Assembly (NCBI RefSeq): GCF_026183895.1
Contig: NZ_JAPFQI010000009.1
Span: forward strand, 85,209-149,208
Source: Sabulicella glaciei
Lineage (GTDB): Bacteria; Pseudomonadota; Alphaproteobacteria; Acetobacterales; Acetobacteraceae
Length of the DNA: 64,000 nt
Direction of reading: 5' to 3'
The translations under genes were made by a program, and so were the position numbers. Each line of letters starts with the position of its first letter. Within the stretch, counting starts at the first letter, position 1. The notes below the pieces were generated by a model, which was given only the letters and a program-made list of their open reading frames with translations, ran no database searches and was not told the DNA's origin. Shown piece by piece: positions 35,656 through 44,876 of this stretch.

Positions 35656-35992
35656 GGTAGTGTCCTTTGTTGCTAGAGGTGAGGGTTGCCCGGTGGTGTG
35701 CCACCGGGAGCAGGTTCTCCTGGCCGGCGTAGTTGAGCGCTTTGGCCTCGGCGGGCGGGATGTGACCGATGAGGTTCAGCTGACGCCGAGGGTGAACCAG
35801 TCGACCTATTCGAGGGTGGCGAATTTCACGGCATCGCGCGACCGCTAGGGGCTGCGCCGGTGAATGACCTTGGCTTGTTGATGCCGTTGATACACTCAGC
35901 CAAGACGTTGTCGTAGCTGTCGCCGAACTCCACCGACGGAGGGTTCGGCGCCAGCCTCGGCCATGCGCTCGGTGTTAAGCCCCATCGTATCG
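35656..35992 (-). mobile_element. Second decayed IS3-family transposase fragment
   Basis: Minus-strand reading from about 35990 gives ERMAEAGAEPSVGG, then in another frame FGDSYDNVLAECINGINK, then in a third KVIHRRSP and ATLE.VDWF. This is the C-terminal part of an IS51/IS3-type OrfB (usual SVGSVGDSYDNALAE.INGLYKAEVIHRR.PWR). At least two frameshifts and an internal stop are needed to read it. It is of a different IS3 subgroup from the fragment at 32404. It ends next to the DUF2189 gene. Confidence 0.75.
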
Positions 35993-35995
35993 GGT

Positions 35996-36862
35996 CTAGC
36001 GCGCGGCGGGCAGACTTGCTTCCTCGGCGCCCTCTTCCACGGCCCCGACCAGTTCCGCATAGGCATGCCAGGTGGCATGGCCGATCACGGGCACGACCAG
36101 GACCAGCCCGAACAGCCCGGCACCAATCCCGATCAGCGTCAGGATCGCGATGAGCGAGGCCCACAGTGCCATGGTGAGGGGACTGGCGAGGCAGGCGCGA
36201 AGGCTCGTCATGGCGGCGGTCATCGCGTCCACCCGCCGGTCCACCAGCATCGGCAGGCTGACGGCGCTGAGCGCGAAGACGAGCGCGGACAGCACGGCAC
36301 CAATCCCGAACGAGGCGACGACAAAGCCGTAATCCGCCAGGGCCGTGGCGAGGAAGGTGTCGATCGGCGGCAGGTCGAGCCCGAAGAACAGGAACCAGAT
36401 CATGGTCGCCACGCGCATCCAGCCATAGAAGAACAGCATGAGCAGCGCGCTCATCAGGCCAATGCCCCAGCGGTTGCGCGAAAAGCCGGCGAAAAGCGCT
36501 CCGCCGCCCGGCGACTGGCCGCGCATCTGGCGCCGGCTGGCCTCGTAGAGCGGCACGGCCAGGACCGGCGCCGCCAGCATGAAGCCGGTGATCAGCGGCA
36601 GGATCAGCACCGCGCTCTGGGCATTCCACATCGCGGCGACGATGGCCCAGCCGACCAGCGCGCAGAACAGTCCGACGGCGAGGCCGATCGCGGGCTTCCG
36701 CTGGAAATCGCGCCAGCCGGCACCCATCCATCGCGCCACGGCCTCGGGCGGCGCGCGCCGCACCGGGATGCCCGCCGCCACCAGCTCGCCGCTAGCGCTG
36801 ACGGGATCGACCGCGGCGCCGACGGGCGGGTCCTCGAAGCGGCCGGGAACGGGGGCGTTCAT
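35996..36862 (-). CDS. DUF2189 family membrane protein
   Basis: A 288-residue integral membrane protein with about six hydrophobic segments (for example near residues 58-80, 84-105, 140-165, 175-200 and 235-265). It matches the DUF2189 pattern (GWRDFQRKPAIGLAVGLFCALVGWAIV, LPLITGFMLAAPVLAVPLYEASRR). Such genes often sit near cytochrome oxidase clusters, as here: it is transcribed away from ccoN. The function is unknown; an accessory or regulatory role in respiration is an inference. An ATGA overlap links it to the small upstream membrane-protein gene. Confidence 0.78.
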   Translation of the reverse strand: MNAPVPGRFEDPPVGAAVDPVSASGELVAAGIPVRRAPPEAVARWMGAGWRDFQRKPAIGLAVGLFCALVGWAIVAAMWNAQSAVLILPLITGFMLAAPVLAVPLYEASRRQMRGQSPGGGALFAGFSRNRWGIGLMSALLMLFFYGWMRVATMIWFLFFGLDLPPIDTFLATALADYGFVVASFGIGAVLSALVFALSAVSLPMLVDRRVDAMTAAMTSLRACLASPLTMALWASLIAILTLIGIGAGLFGLVLVVPVIGHATWHAYAELVGAVEEGAEEASLPAAR

Positions 36863-37071
36863 GGCAGCGACCGGTGCAGCAGCCGGTAGCCGAGGAACAT
36901 CCCGAACCCCGCGAAAAGCAGGCCGCTCGCCGCCATGTAGTCATCCCCCGCGCGGGCCGACAGCAGGAGCCCGCCGAACACCAGCAGGGCGACAAGGAGC
37001 GCCCATCCGCCGGTGGCTAGCCCGTAACCGCTTGCGCCCGGGGAACCACGCCGCTCCGAGTTCTCGTCCAT
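36859..37071 (-). CDS. Small two-helix membrane protein
   Basis: A 70-residue protein with two hydrophobic stretches ([19 protein letters not shown] near residues 21-39 and [18 protein letters not shown] near 49-66). I prefer the ATG at 37071, which has GGAAGG a few bases upstream on the minus strand, to the longer frame from 37128 that would enter the operator dyads. It forms an operon with DUF2189 through an ATGA overlap and faces ccoN across the shared control region. Confidence 0.65.
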   Translation of the reverse strand: MDENSERRGSPGASGYGLATGGWALLVALLVFGGLLLSARAGDDYMAASGLLFAGFGMFLGYRLLHRSLP

Positions 37072-37115
37072 CGCGAAATCCTTCCACATCCGCCACGCGA
37101 TTGGAAAGCGCAAAA

Positions 37116-37133
37116 CTTGCAGTTGCATGCAAG
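37116..37133. promoter_or_regulatory. Operator-like dyad 1, CTTGCA-N6-TGCAAG
   Basis: A perfect 6-bp inverted repeat, CTTGCAGTTGCATGCAAG, in the divergent region between ccoN and the small membrane-protein gene. It does not fit the FNR/FixK consensus TTGAT-N4-ATCAA. Confidence 0.6.
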
Positions 37134-37138
37134 CCCGG

Positions 37139-37156
37139 CTTGCACTTCACTGCAAG
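37139..37156. promoter_or_regulatory. Operator-like dyad 2, CTTGCA-N6-TGCAAG
   Basis: CTTGCACTTCACTGCAAG repeats both arms of dyad 1 exactly, with a different 6-base centre. The two centres are 23 bases apart, about two helix turns, so two dimers could bind on nearly the same face. It ends 43 bases before the ccoN start codon. Confidence 0.6.
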
Positions 37157-37198
37157 CGTGAGGTTTCATCCTATGACTATTGTGCGGAGGAACCGCGA

Positions 37199-38659
37199 AT
37201 GAGCGAGGCTGTGGCAGTCGTGGCCAAGCGCGCGGCGGTGGATGAGGTTCCCGATTACGACGACCACGTCGTTCGCCTCTTCATCATCGCCTCCGTCTTC
37301 TGGGCCCTTGTCGGCATGACAATGGGCGTGCTCATCGCCGCGCAGATGGTCTGGCCGCAGCTGAACGTCGAACCCTGGTTCACCTTCGGCCGCCTGCGCC
37401 CCGTCCATACGAGCGGCGTGGTCTTCGCCTTTGGCGGCAATGCCGTGATCGGCACCAGCCTCTATTGCGTGCAGCGGACCTGCCGCGCCCGGCTTCCTGG
37501 GCGCTTCGCGGCGGAATTCGTCTTCTGGGGCTACCAGCTCTTCATCGTGCTCGCCGCGCTCGGCTACGTCATGGGCGTGACGCAAAGCCGCGAATACGCG
37601 GAGCCGGAGTGGCTCACCGACCTTTGGCTCGCGATCGTGTGGCTGACCTATCTCGGCCTGTTCATCGGGACGCTGCTGAAGCGGCGCGAGGCCCATATCT
37701 ACGTGGCGAACTGGTACTACCTGGCCTTCATCGTCGCGGTGACCGTGCTCCACGTGGTCAACAACCTCGCTGTGCCGGTGGCGTGGAACGAGGCAGACAG
37801 CGTGTCCCTGTTCAGCGGCGTGCAGGATGCGATGACGCAGTGGTGGTACGGCCACAACGCGGTGGGATTCTTTCTGACCGCGGGCTTCCTCGGCATCATG
37901 TACTACTACCTTCCCAAGCAAGCCGACGCGCCGATCTGGTCCTACCGGCTTTCCATCATCTCCTTCTGGTCGCTGGTCTTCATGTACATGTGGGCCGGGC
38001 CGCACCACCTGCACTACACCAGCCTGCCCGACTGGGTGCAGACGCTGGGCATGACCTTCACCATCATGCTTTGGATGCCCTCCTGGGCCTCGGCGCTGAA
38101 CGGCTTCATGACCGCCTCCGGCCGGTGGGACAGGCTGCGCACCGACCCGGTGTTGCGCTTCATGATCGTAGCCGTCGTGTTCTACGCGGTCGCGACCTTC
38201 GAGGGGCCGTTCATGGGCGTGCGCACGGTGAACGGCCTGTCGCACTACACCGAATGGACCATCAGCCACGTGCATTCCGGCGCGCTCGGCTGGAACGGCT
38301 TCATCGTCTTCGGCGCCATCTACTACCTCGTCCCGCGCATCTGGGGCCGCGAGGCCATGCACTCCCGCGCCGCGCTGGAATGGCATTTCTGGCTCGGGCT
38401 GACGGGCATCATGCTTTACGTCACCGCCATGTGGGGCGCGGGGGTCATGCAGGGGCTGATGTGGCGCGCCTACACCTCGCTCGGCTTCCTGCAATACTCC
38501 TTCCTCGACACCGTGATCGCCGCGAAGCCCTACTACGCCATGCGGCTGCTGGGCGGCGTGCTCTACCTCGCCGGGGCGGGCGTCATGGCGTGGAACGTGT
38601 GGCGCACCATCCAGGAGCCGCGTCCGGCACCGGCGCCGGCGCCGGTGCCGGCGGAGTAA
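37199..38659 (+). CDS. ccoN: cbb3-type cytochrome c oxidase subunit I
   Basis: A 486-residue haem-copper oxidase core subunit that reduces oxygen at low tension and pumps protons. About 12 membrane helices are visible. Ligand histidines appear in [10 protein letters not shown] (low-spin haem), [11 protein letters not shown] and [13 protein letters not shown] (CuB), and [13 protein letters not shown] (haem b3 and b). The ATG at 37199 follows GCGGAGGAA, so I reject the in-frame extension to 37127. It is the first gene of the ccoNO(Q)P-fixH operon. Confidence 0.95.
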   Translation: MSEAVAVVAKRAAVDEVPDYDDHVVRLFIIASVFWALVGMTMGVLIAAQMVWPQLNVEPWFTFGRLRPVHTSGVVFAFGGNAVIGTSLYCVQRTCRARLPGRFAAEFVFWGYQLFIVLAALGYVMGVTQSREYAEPEWLTDLWLAIVWLTYLGLFIGTLLKRREAHIYVANWYYLAFIVAVTVLHVVNNLAVPVAWNEADSVSLFSGVQDAMTQWWYGHNAVGFFLTAGFLGIMYYYLPKQADAPIWSYRLSIISFWSLVFMYMWAGPHHLHYTSLPDWVQTLGMTFTIMLWMPSWASALNGFMTASGRWDRLRTDPVLRFMIVAVVFYAVATFEGPFMGVRTVNGLSHYTEWTISHVHSGALGWNGFIVFGAIYYLVPRIWGREAMHSRAALEWHFWLGLTGIMLYVTAMWGAGVMQGLMWRAYTSLGFLQYSFLDTVIAAKPYYAMRLLGGVLYLAGAGVMAWNVWRTIQEPRPAPAPAPVPAE

Positions 38660-38666
38660 CGCGGCC

Positions 38667-39419
38667 ATGGCCACGGACGAGAAATCCCCCCGTTTCGCGC
38701 GGTTGCACGGTCGCTTCGAGCGACGCGCGGTGCGCTTCGCCCTCGCTATTCTGGTCGTGCTCTCGGTGGGCGGCATCGTCGAGGTCGCGCCCCTCTTCGC
38801 CCTGGAGAACACGGTGGAGAAGGTGGAGGGGATACGGCCCTACACACCGCTCGAATTGGCCGGCCGCGCCGTCTACATCCGGGAGGGCTGCTATGTCTGC
38901 CACAGCCAGCAGATCCGCCCCTTCCGCGACGAGGTGGAGCGCTACGGCCCCTATTCGCTGGCCGCCGAGAGCATGTACGACCATCCCTTCCAATGGGGCT
39001 CGAAGCGGACCGGACCGGATCTCGCCCGGGTTGGCAACAAGTACTCCGATGACTGGCATGTGCGGCACCTGATCAACCCGCGCGAGGTCGTGCCGGCCTC
39101 CATCATGCCGTCATACGCCTTCCTCGCGACGACACCGCTGCGGGTGGAGCGCATCGACCGCCTGATGCGCGCACACCTGCGCGTCGGCGTCCCCTACAGC
39201 GAGGAGCAACTTGCGAATGCGCGAGCCGACCTTCTCGCCCAGGCAGGCGCGGCGGACGATGCGACGGAGATGCTTGGGCGCTACCCCAAGTCGCAGGCGC
39301 GCAACTTCGACGGCCAGCCCGGCGTGACGGAGATGGACGCGCTCGTCGCCTATCTTCAGATGCTCGGCACGCTGGTGGAGTTCGACTGGCGCAGGCCGCG
39401 TCCGGACATGATCCGATGA
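38667..39419 (+). CDS. ccoO: cbb3-type cytochrome c oxidase subunit II
   Basis: A 250-residue membrane-anchored mono-haem cytochrome c. The anchor spans residues 23-45, the haem site is CYVCH at residues 75-79, and the axial methionine is in ASIMPSYAFL near residue 150. The QQIRPFRDEVERYGPYSLAAESMYDHPFQWGSKRTGPDLARVG block is highly typical. It lies 7 bases after ccoN, and its stop overlaps the ATG of the 18-codon frame that takes the place of ccoQ. Confidence 0.95.
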   Translation: MATDEKSPRFARLHGRFERRAVRFALAILVVLSVGGIVEVAPLFALENTVEKVEGIRPYTPLELAGRAVYIREGCYVCHSQQIRPFRDEVERYGPYSLAAESMYDHPFQWGSKRTGPDLARVGNKYSDDWHVRHLINPREVVPASIMPSYAFLATTPLRVERIDRLMRAHLRVGVPYSEEQLANARADLLAQAGAADDATEMLGRYPKSQARNFDGQPGVTEMDALVAYLQMLGTLVEFDWRRPRPDMIR

Positions 39420-39472
39420 CTGCGCTGGCCGCGCCTCGCCCGGCCTGGTCCGACGCGGAGCTTCGCGCATGA
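39416..39472 (+). CDS. 18-codon micro-ORF in the ccoQ position
   Basis: ATG at 39416 overlaps the ccoO stop (ATGA), and TGA at 39470-39472 overlaps the ccoP ATG at 39469 (ATGA again). The frame encodes MTALAAPRPAWSDAELRA. It has no transmembrane helix, so it is not a normal CcoQ (about 50 residues with one helix). It may be a remnant of ccoQ or a spacer translated only to couple ccoO to ccoP. It is too short for ordinary gene finders. Confidence 0.5.
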   Translation: MTALAAPRPAWSDAELRA

Positions 39473-40404
39473 GCCTGCCGCCCGACCGTGAGGAACGCAG
39501 GGGCGACTGGGTGCCGCCGAGGCCGCAGGTGGCCCCTGGCGCGCCGGACCCGGAGCGGGACCCGAACTCGCCGCTGCGCCACACCCTGCCGACCTTCGAC
39601 GGCATCCGCGAGCTGGACAGCAGCCCGCCCAAGGTGTGGACCTACATCTACCTCCTCACCTTCTTCGCCGCGATCTGGATCTGGGTCGCCTACCCGGCCT
39701 GGCCCTGGTTCGGGGGCGCCACGCCGGGCATCCTGGGCTGGAACTCGCGCGGCGACCTGCCGCGCGCTGCCGCCATCGCCGAGGCCAATGCACCTCCCGT
39801 CGCCCGCCACTTCGCCGCCGCAAGCTGGGAGGAAATCGAGGCCAGCCCTGAGCTGCGTGCCTATGGCGCCGCCGCGGGGCGCGGCTTGTTCGGCGAGAAT
39901 TGCGCGCCGTGCCACGGCGGCAACGGACGCGGGGCCCGCGGCTTCCCCAACCTCGCCGACGGCGACTGGCTTTGGGGCGGCGACGTGGAGGCGATCGAGC
40001 AGACGCTGCGCGTCGGCATACGCTGGCACAGCTCCGACGAGACCCGCACAAGCCAGATGCCGGGTTTTGGCGCGCAGGGCATGATGGACCGGCGGCAGGT
40101 GCTCGACATGGTCGAGTGGCTGCGCGGCTCGGGCGGGCTCGAGCACGACGCGGCGGCGGCGCAGCGCGCCGGGCCGGTCTTTGCGGAGAATTGCGCCTCC
40201 TGCCACGGCGAAGATGCGAAGGGGAACCAAGACCTCGGCGCGCCGAATCTGACCGACGCGATCTCGCTCTACGGCAATGAGCGGGCCTCCCTGTTCCAGA
40301 CACTCTGGCATGGGCGTGGAGGCGTCATGCCCGCCTTTGGCGGCCGGCTTTCGGACGACATGATCCGCAAGCTGGTCTTGCATGTCCGGGGTCTCGGTGA
40401 ATAG
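39469..40404 (+). CDS. ccoP: cbb3-type cytochrome c oxidase subunit III
   Basis: A 311-residue membrane-anchored di-haem cytochrome c that brings electrons to CcoO/CcoN. The anchor lies at residues 56-76 (VWTYIYLLTFFAAIWIWVAYP). The haem sites are CAPCH at 145-149 and CASCH at 242-246. Axial methionines are likely in TSQMPGFG near 197 and GVMPAFGG near 288. The start overlaps the micro-ORF stop, and fixH begins inside its last codons. Confidence 0.95.
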   Translation: MSLPPDREERRGDWVPPRPQVAPGAPDPERDPNSPLRHTLPTFDGIRELDSSPPKVWTYIYLLTFFAAIWIWVAYPAWPWFGGATPGILGWNSRGDLPRAAAIAEANAPPVARHFAAASWEEIEASPELRAYGAAAGRGLFGENCAPCHGGNGRGARGFPNLADGDWLWGGDVEAIEQTLRVGIRWHSSDETRTSQMPGFGAQGMMDRRQVLDMVEWLRGSGGLEHDAAAAQRAGPVFAENCASCHGEDAKGNQDLGAPNLTDAISLYGNERASLFQTLWHGRGGVMPAFGGRLSDDMIRKLVLHVRGLGE

Positions 40405-40852
40405 GCGCGCCGCCCCGCGTTGGATCCCGCTGCTCGCGCTGCTGCCGCTGCTGGCCCTCATGGCGGCCGACGCGGTCATGGCGGTGCTGGCCGCGCGGAC
40501 CGATCCGGGAATGGTGGCCGATGCGCCGCGGCGCTTGGGCATGGCGCGGCTCAGCCCGACGGCGGAACTCCGGCTGGATGCGTCCGTGGCGCAGGGGCGT
40601 GGGGATGGCTACGAACTGGTTCTGCGGCTGCGGGATGCGACAGGTGCCCCGGTGCCCGCTTCCCTCGTCGAGGCGCGGCTCGAGCGCACGACTCATGCCG
40701 CATCCGACCTCCCCCTCCAAGCCGTCCCGCGTGCCGATGGAAGCTGGTCGGCCCAGGTCGCGCTGCCGGATGCGGGCAACTGGCAGGTGACGGCGGTGGC
40801 ACGGGACGTGGAGGGCCGCTCAGCCCTCGTGGTGGTCCGCCTCGCGCCGTGA
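40382..40852 (+). CDS. fixH: FixH-like cbb3 oxidase biogenesis protein
   Basis: A 156-residue protein with one N-terminal membrane helix (residues 13-37) and a periplasmic beta-rich domain (YELVLRLRDATGAPVPASLVEARLERTTHAASDLPLQAVPRADGSWSAQVALPDAGNWQVTAVAR). It matches FixH, which helps mature the cbb3 oxidase. It starts within ccoP; a GTG at 40397 would shorten the overlap to 8 bases. FixG and the FixI copper ATPase are not in the window. The 3' end overlaps the opposing ccoS gene by 33 bases. Confidence 0.82.
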   Translation: MSGVSVNRRAAPRWIPLLALLPLLALMAADAVMAVLAARTDPGMVADAPRRLGMARLSPTAELRLDASVAQGRGDGYELVLRLRDATGAPVPASLVEARLERTTHAASDLPLQAVPRADGSWSAQVALPDAGNWQVTAVARDVEGRSALVVVRLAP

Positions 40853-41002
40853 GGGGCGAGGCTTCTCATCATCCTGCAGGATACGCCATGCTGCCCCCTC
40901 GAGGTCCTCGAACTGGCCCGAGCGCGTGCACCACAGGAAGAGCGCCAACCCGCCCCCGGCCATGGCAAGAGTAATCGGCAGAAGCCACACCAAAGCGTAC
41001 AT
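40820..41002 (-). CDS. ccoS: cbb3 oxidase maturation protein CcoS
   Basis: A 60-residue protein with one N-terminal helix (ALVWLLPITLAMAGGGLALFLW) and the CcoS signature RSGQFEDLEGAAWRILQDDE. CcoS is needed for cofactor insertion into the cbb3 oxidase. I chose the ATG at 41002, where the family's N-terminus begins. The longer frame from 41212 is unlike the family. Unusually, it is encoded on the strand opposite the rest of the operon and overlaps the fixH end. Confidence 0.88.
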   Translation of the reverse strand: MYALVWLLPITLAMAGGGLALFLWCTRSGQFEDLEGAAWRILQDDEKPRPSRREADHHEG

Positions 41003-41426
41003 TGCAGGTTCCAACCGCCCTTTGTCGCGGCAGGATTGTGCGCCCTCCCGCCGAGGGGGCCAAGGACCGGGGGTCCCCTCGCGGAGAGGCGGGAATGTCG
41101 CCGCTGCATTAGCCCGAGGCTCAGCTGGAGAGCACCTGCGCGGGGGCCAGCTCACTCCAGCGCGGCGAAGGCGCATCTTCAGTTGCGCCGGTGAGACCTT
41201 GTGCCGCGCCATGTATATTTCCGGGGCACTATCGGACGGACTGCCTGTCTCTCGATTTCCCCGAAAGGGGTTGCCTGGGCCTCATCCCGTCGCTTCCGAG
41301 GCGGCAGGGTGGGGCCTTCAACATGAAAGACATCTCGTTCTAAAGCCGGTGCGACTGACGCACGCTTGGCCGGCTCTCGCAAGCGCAAAGCGAGGAGACG
41401 ACGGGGCGACGCAGACCCCCTGCGCG
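41003..41426. other. Intergenic region between ccoS and the hybrid kinase
   Basis: 424 bases without a supportable gene. A CCCCGAAAGGGG hairpin lies near 41258-41269. The stretch from 41109 (GCTCAGCTGGAGAGCACCTGC) resembles the D-arm side of a tRNA, but no anticodon arm, T arm or acceptor partner can be found. Short frames on either strand do not look like protein. Confidence 0.5.
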
Positions 41427-44400
41427 TCAGGCCGAGGCCGGCGCCACCATCGCCGCCACCCTCGCGAGGAGGACGTCAAGGGAAAAGGGTTTGGCGAGGA
41501 CGGCCATGCCGGATGGCAGCGCGTCGTCGAGTGCCGTGCCCGCGTAGCCGGTGATGAAGAGCACCGGCAGCGCCAGCCTCCGCTCCCGCGCGGCGTCGGC
41601 GAGTTGGCGACCGTTCAATCCAGGAAGTCCGACATCCGTGACGAGGAGGTCCACGCGACCGGCGCCTGCGAGGGTGGCAAGCGCAGAAGGTCCGTCCTTC
41701 GCCTCGAGCACCACGTAGCCGCGCTCGCGCAGAGCCTCCGCGGCCAGGGTCCGCACCGTATGCTCGTCCTCGGCCAGGAGGACAATGCGACCGACCGTTT
41801 CCCCCGCGGTCGTCTCGAGGCTGGGTGAGGCCGGTGCAACGGCCTCCGCCGCGGTGACGCGCGGGAAGTAGAGATGGACAGTGGTGCCCCGGCCAACCTC
41901 GCTGGCCATGCGGACGAAGCCGCCGGACTGCCGCACGAAGCCGTAGATCTGTGACAGGCCGAGACCGGTTCCCTGGCCGATGGGCTTCGTCGTGAAGAAC
42001 GGCTCAAAGGCGCGGCCGAGGACATCCGGCGGCATCCCCTCTCCCGTGTCCGTGACCGAGACGAGGACGAAATCGCCTGGCCCGACCGTCGCCGCGTCAG
42101 CTCCTAGGTCCGCCGCCCCGAGGCTGGCCTCGCGCGTCGAGAAAGCGAGCTGGCCTCCCTCCGGCATTGCGTCGCGGGCGTTGATCGCGAGGTTCAGGAG
42201 CGCGCTTTCAAGCCTGTTCTGATCAAGGCACACGGTCCAATTGCCGTCGGCCAGACACAGCTGCATCTCAATGGCCGGACCGACGGTGCGGCGCACGAGG
42301 TCGGCCATGCCGTGCACCACGTCGTCGACCACAATCGGCTTCGCATCCAGGTGGCCACGGCGCGCAAAGGCCAGCAGCCCTTGGGTGAGGGCAGCCGCGC
42401 GCTCGACGCCGTCACGTCCAGCCTTGAGCAGCAATGGGACATCGGCAAGCCGCCCGTCTTCGACCCGCTTCCCTACCATCTCCAGGGCTCCGCCGATGCC
42501 CTGAAGCATGTTGTTCACATCGTGCGCCAGCCCGCCCGTGAGCTGGCCGATGGCTTCCATCTTCTGTGCCTGCTGGAGCTGCGCCTCCCGCTCACGAAGT
42601 TCGGCCGTGCGTTCCTCGATGCGGCGTTCCCGGCTGGCCTCGCGGCCGAGGCGCTGTCGCACGACGGAAAGGAACCGTGCGAGGGTGGCGAAGAGGTTCA
42701 GCTCCTCCGCCGTGAAGGCCGGGCGGGCAGCGGCGCCAAAGGCGATCACCGCGGCGACGCGGCCGTCAGCGAGAACAGGATAGCCGGCATAGGTGTCCAG
42801 GCCGGCATCCCTGCCAGGGGCGTAGCGCGGCTCCGTGGTCGCGAGGAGGTGCGAAAGGATCAGCGGTCGGCCAGTCTCCGCCACGACGCCGCAGAGAGGG
42901 CCGGAGAAGGGAACAGAGGCGAGGGCTGCGCGCGCATCCTCATCCACGCCGACGGAGTGCGTCAGGGAGAGGCACGCGCCGTCGGAGGCTTCGCCGGGAG
43001 TGATGGAATAGACGTAGGCTTGGTCGTAGCCGAGAAGGTCAGCGCCCTCCTCCAGCAGCGGGCCGAGGACTGTGTCCGGGTCGGGTGCCTCCAGCAGGCC
43101 CGCCGAGGCGCGGGCCAGGAGGGCGAGGCGCCCCTCCCGTCGCCGCTCCTCCGTGCGATCCTGGAGCACCTTCACGAAGCCGACAGGCTTGCCTTCGTCG
43201 TTGCGAAGCAGGGTGAGGGCGCAGCTCGCCGGGAAGCGCGCCCCCGAGCGGCGCAGCTGGAGCATTTCGGCCGCAACCCGCCCCGTGGTGAGCGCGTCAC
43301 GCATCTCAGCGTCGACCCGGCGGGCCGTCACGTCTTCGGGCGTGAAGATGCGGTGAAGGGTCGCGCCCAGCATCTCTTTCTCGTCCCAGCCGAGGATGCG
43401 GCGGGCCCCTTCATTCCAGCGCGTCACCCGGCCGCCGAGGTCCGTCGAGATGATTGCGTAGTCTGTGGCGCTGTCGAGGGTCTGGCGGCCACGAGCCTCG
43501 CTTTCCCGAAGCGCGGCCATGGCGCGCACCCCTTCCGTCACATCGGCACCCTCGACGAAGATCCCGATGACCGCACCCTCCGCGTCGCGGATGGGCTGGA
43601 AGACGAAGTCGAGGCGGCGCTCCTCGGCTGGCACGTCGGGGTTTGCTTGCAGAAGGACGCGGCCTCCCTCGGCGGCATAGGGCTCGCCCGTTTGGTAGAC
43701 GCGATCAAGGATCCCAACAAAGCCCTGCTCCACGACCTCGGGCAGTGCCTCCGCGACTGTCAGGCCCAGGACAGGACGCCCGCCCACGAGGCGCAGATAG
43801 CCAGGGTTGGCGCGAAGGAAGCGGTGCTCAGGCCCGTGGAGAAGGGCGAGAAAGGTCGGAGCCTGCTCGAACATGCCGGAGAGCCATGCTTCGCTCTCGC
43901 GAAGTGCGCGCTCGGCGCGGGCACGCTCGACGGCAATCCAGGCGCGGGCCGCGACCGCCTCGGCGAGTTCGATATCCTCTGCCAGCCAGGACCTCGGCGC
44001 GGCAGTGTGAACGTAGAGGGCCGCTGCCGTCCGGCCGCCCCGCACCACCGGGGCTACGAGGAGCGAGGCGATCCCGAGCGCTTGGTAGGCTGGAGCCCCT
44101 GGAGCCGTGCGGGGGTCGACGCGGATGTCGGCCACCGCGCATGTTCGTCCCGCCGCGAGGTGGGCCGCGAAGCCGCCTCCAAACCGGGTGAGGGCATGCT
44201 CGCCTGCCGTTCCCGCAGCTCCAGGTGCCAGCCACTCCCCCGCGTTCCGCGCGACGGCGCCGTCAGGAGAAAGGTCCGCGAAGCCGACGCGCGTGGCACG
44301 GAGGTGCTCGCCGAGAAGACGCGTGGCTTCCGCCATGATGGTCTCCGCATCGACGAGGTCGACGAGGCGTTCGCCCAGCTCAAGGAGAAGCGCGTTGCGC

Positions 44401-44876
44401 CGCTCAGCCAAGACACGGTCTGTAATTTCGGCGCAGCCGCAATAGACACCGGCGACTGCCCCGCCCTCATCACGGAGCGGGGCGTAGAAGAAGGAAAAGT
44501 GAGCTTCTTCCGGATAGCCGTGCCGGACCATGACGAGCGCGATGTCATCCATCGCTGTCGGCTCGCCCGCGTAAGCCCGCTCCACGATGGGTCCCACGCT
44601 CTCGCGCAGCTCGTGCCAGACTTCGAAGAAGGGACGTCCGAGGGCCGCAGGGTGTTTGGCACCGAGAATTTCCGCATAGGGGTCGTTGTAGAGCACTGCC
44701 CGCTCCGGACCCCACGCCGCGAACATGGGCTGGCTTGCCGCAAGCATCACGCCGACGATCGTAAGAAGCGGCGTGGGCCACGTCTCGGGTGGCCCGAGTG
44801 GGGAGAGCGACCAATCGTGTGCGCGGATGTGGGCACCCATCTCGCCTCCTCCGGCGAGGAAGGCTCGAAAGGGCAT
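41427..44876 (-). CDS. Multi-sensor PAS/GAF hybrid histidine kinase
   Basis: An 1149-residue soluble sensor kinase. In order: PAS (about 25-160, [22 protein letters not shown]), GAF (about 165-315), PAS (about 325-450), PAS (about 460-580, [28 protein letters not shown]), GAF (about 590-740), HisKA with phospho-acceptor in [12 protein letters not shown], HATPase ([30 protein letters not shown]), and a receiver with the acceptor aspartate in [14 protein letters not shown]. There is no membrane helix, so it senses an internal signal, perhaps through a bound cofactor. Its ATG overlaps the stop of the upstream ParD-like gene by one base. Confidence 0.9.
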   Translation of the reverse strand: MPFRAFLAGGGEMGAHIRAHDWSLSPLGPPETWPTPLLTIVGVMLAASQPMFAAWGPERAVLYNDPYAEILGAKHPAALGRPFFEVWHELRESVGPIVERAYAGEPTAMDDIALVMVRHGYPEEAHFSFFYAPLRDEGGAVAGVYCGCAEITDRVLAERRNALLLELGERLVDLVDAETIMAEATRLLGEHLRATRVGFADLSPDGAVARNAGEWLAPGAAGTAGEHALTRFGGGFAAHLAAGRTCAVADIRVDPRTAPGAPAYQALGIASLLVAPVVRGGRTAAALYVHTAAPRSWLAEDIELAEAVAARAWIAVERARAERALRESEAWLSGMFEQAPTFLALLHGPEHRFLRANPGYLRLVGGRPVLGLTVAEALPEVVEQGFVGILDRVYQTGEPYAAEGGRVLLQANPDVPAEERRLDFVFQPIRDAEGAVIGIFVEGADVTEGVRAMAALRESEARGRQTLDSATDYAIISTDLGGRVTRWNEGARRILGWDEKEMLGATLHRIFTPEDVTARRVDAEMRDALTTGRVAAEMLQLRRSGARFPASCALTLLRNDEGKPVGFVKVLQDRTEERRREGRLALLARASAGLLEAPDPDTVLGPLLEEGADLLGYDQAYVYSITPGEASDGACLSLTHSVGVDEDARAALASVPFSGPLCGVVAETGRPLILSHLLATTEPRYAPGRDAGLDTYAGYPVLADGRVAAVIAFGAAARPAFTAEELNLFATLARFLSVVRQRLGREASRERRIEERTAELREREAQLQQAQKMEAIGQLTGGLAHDVNNMLQGIGGALEMVGKRVEDGRLADVPLLLKAGRDGVERAAALTQGLLAFARRGHLDAKPIVVDDVVHGMADLVRRTVGPAIEMQLCLADGNWTVCLDQNRLESALLNLAINARDAMPEGGQLAFSTREASLGAADLGADAATVGPGDFVLVSVTDTGEGMPPDVLGRAFEPFFTTKPIGQGTGLGLSQIYGFVRQSGGFVRMASEVGRGTTVHLYFPRVTAAEAVAPASPSLETTAGETVGRIVLLAEDEHTVRTLAAEALRERGYVVLEAKDGPSALATLAGAGRVDLLVTDVGLPGLNGRQLADAARERRLALPVLFITGYAGTALDDALPSGMAVLAKPFSLDVLLARVAAMVAPASA

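Noticed and set aside
31274..36000. A direct repeat of the tRNA-Val 3' end that would mark an attR site
   Set aside because: Only 9-10 base matches (for example CTGTCGCGC near 32114) were seen, too short for an attachment site. No integrase gene is present either.
37071..37198. FNR/FixK box in front of ccoN
   Set aside because: I looked for TTGAT-N4-ATCAA and close variants. The only dyads are CTTGCA-N6-TGCAAG, whose arms and spacing differ.
41109..41160. tRNA-like 5' segment (GCTCAGCTGGAGAGCACCTGC) in the gap after ccoS
   Set aside because: A D-arm-like stretch is visible, but I could not find an anticodon stem-loop, T arm or matching acceptor stem in the following 60 bases, so it is not a tRNA gene.
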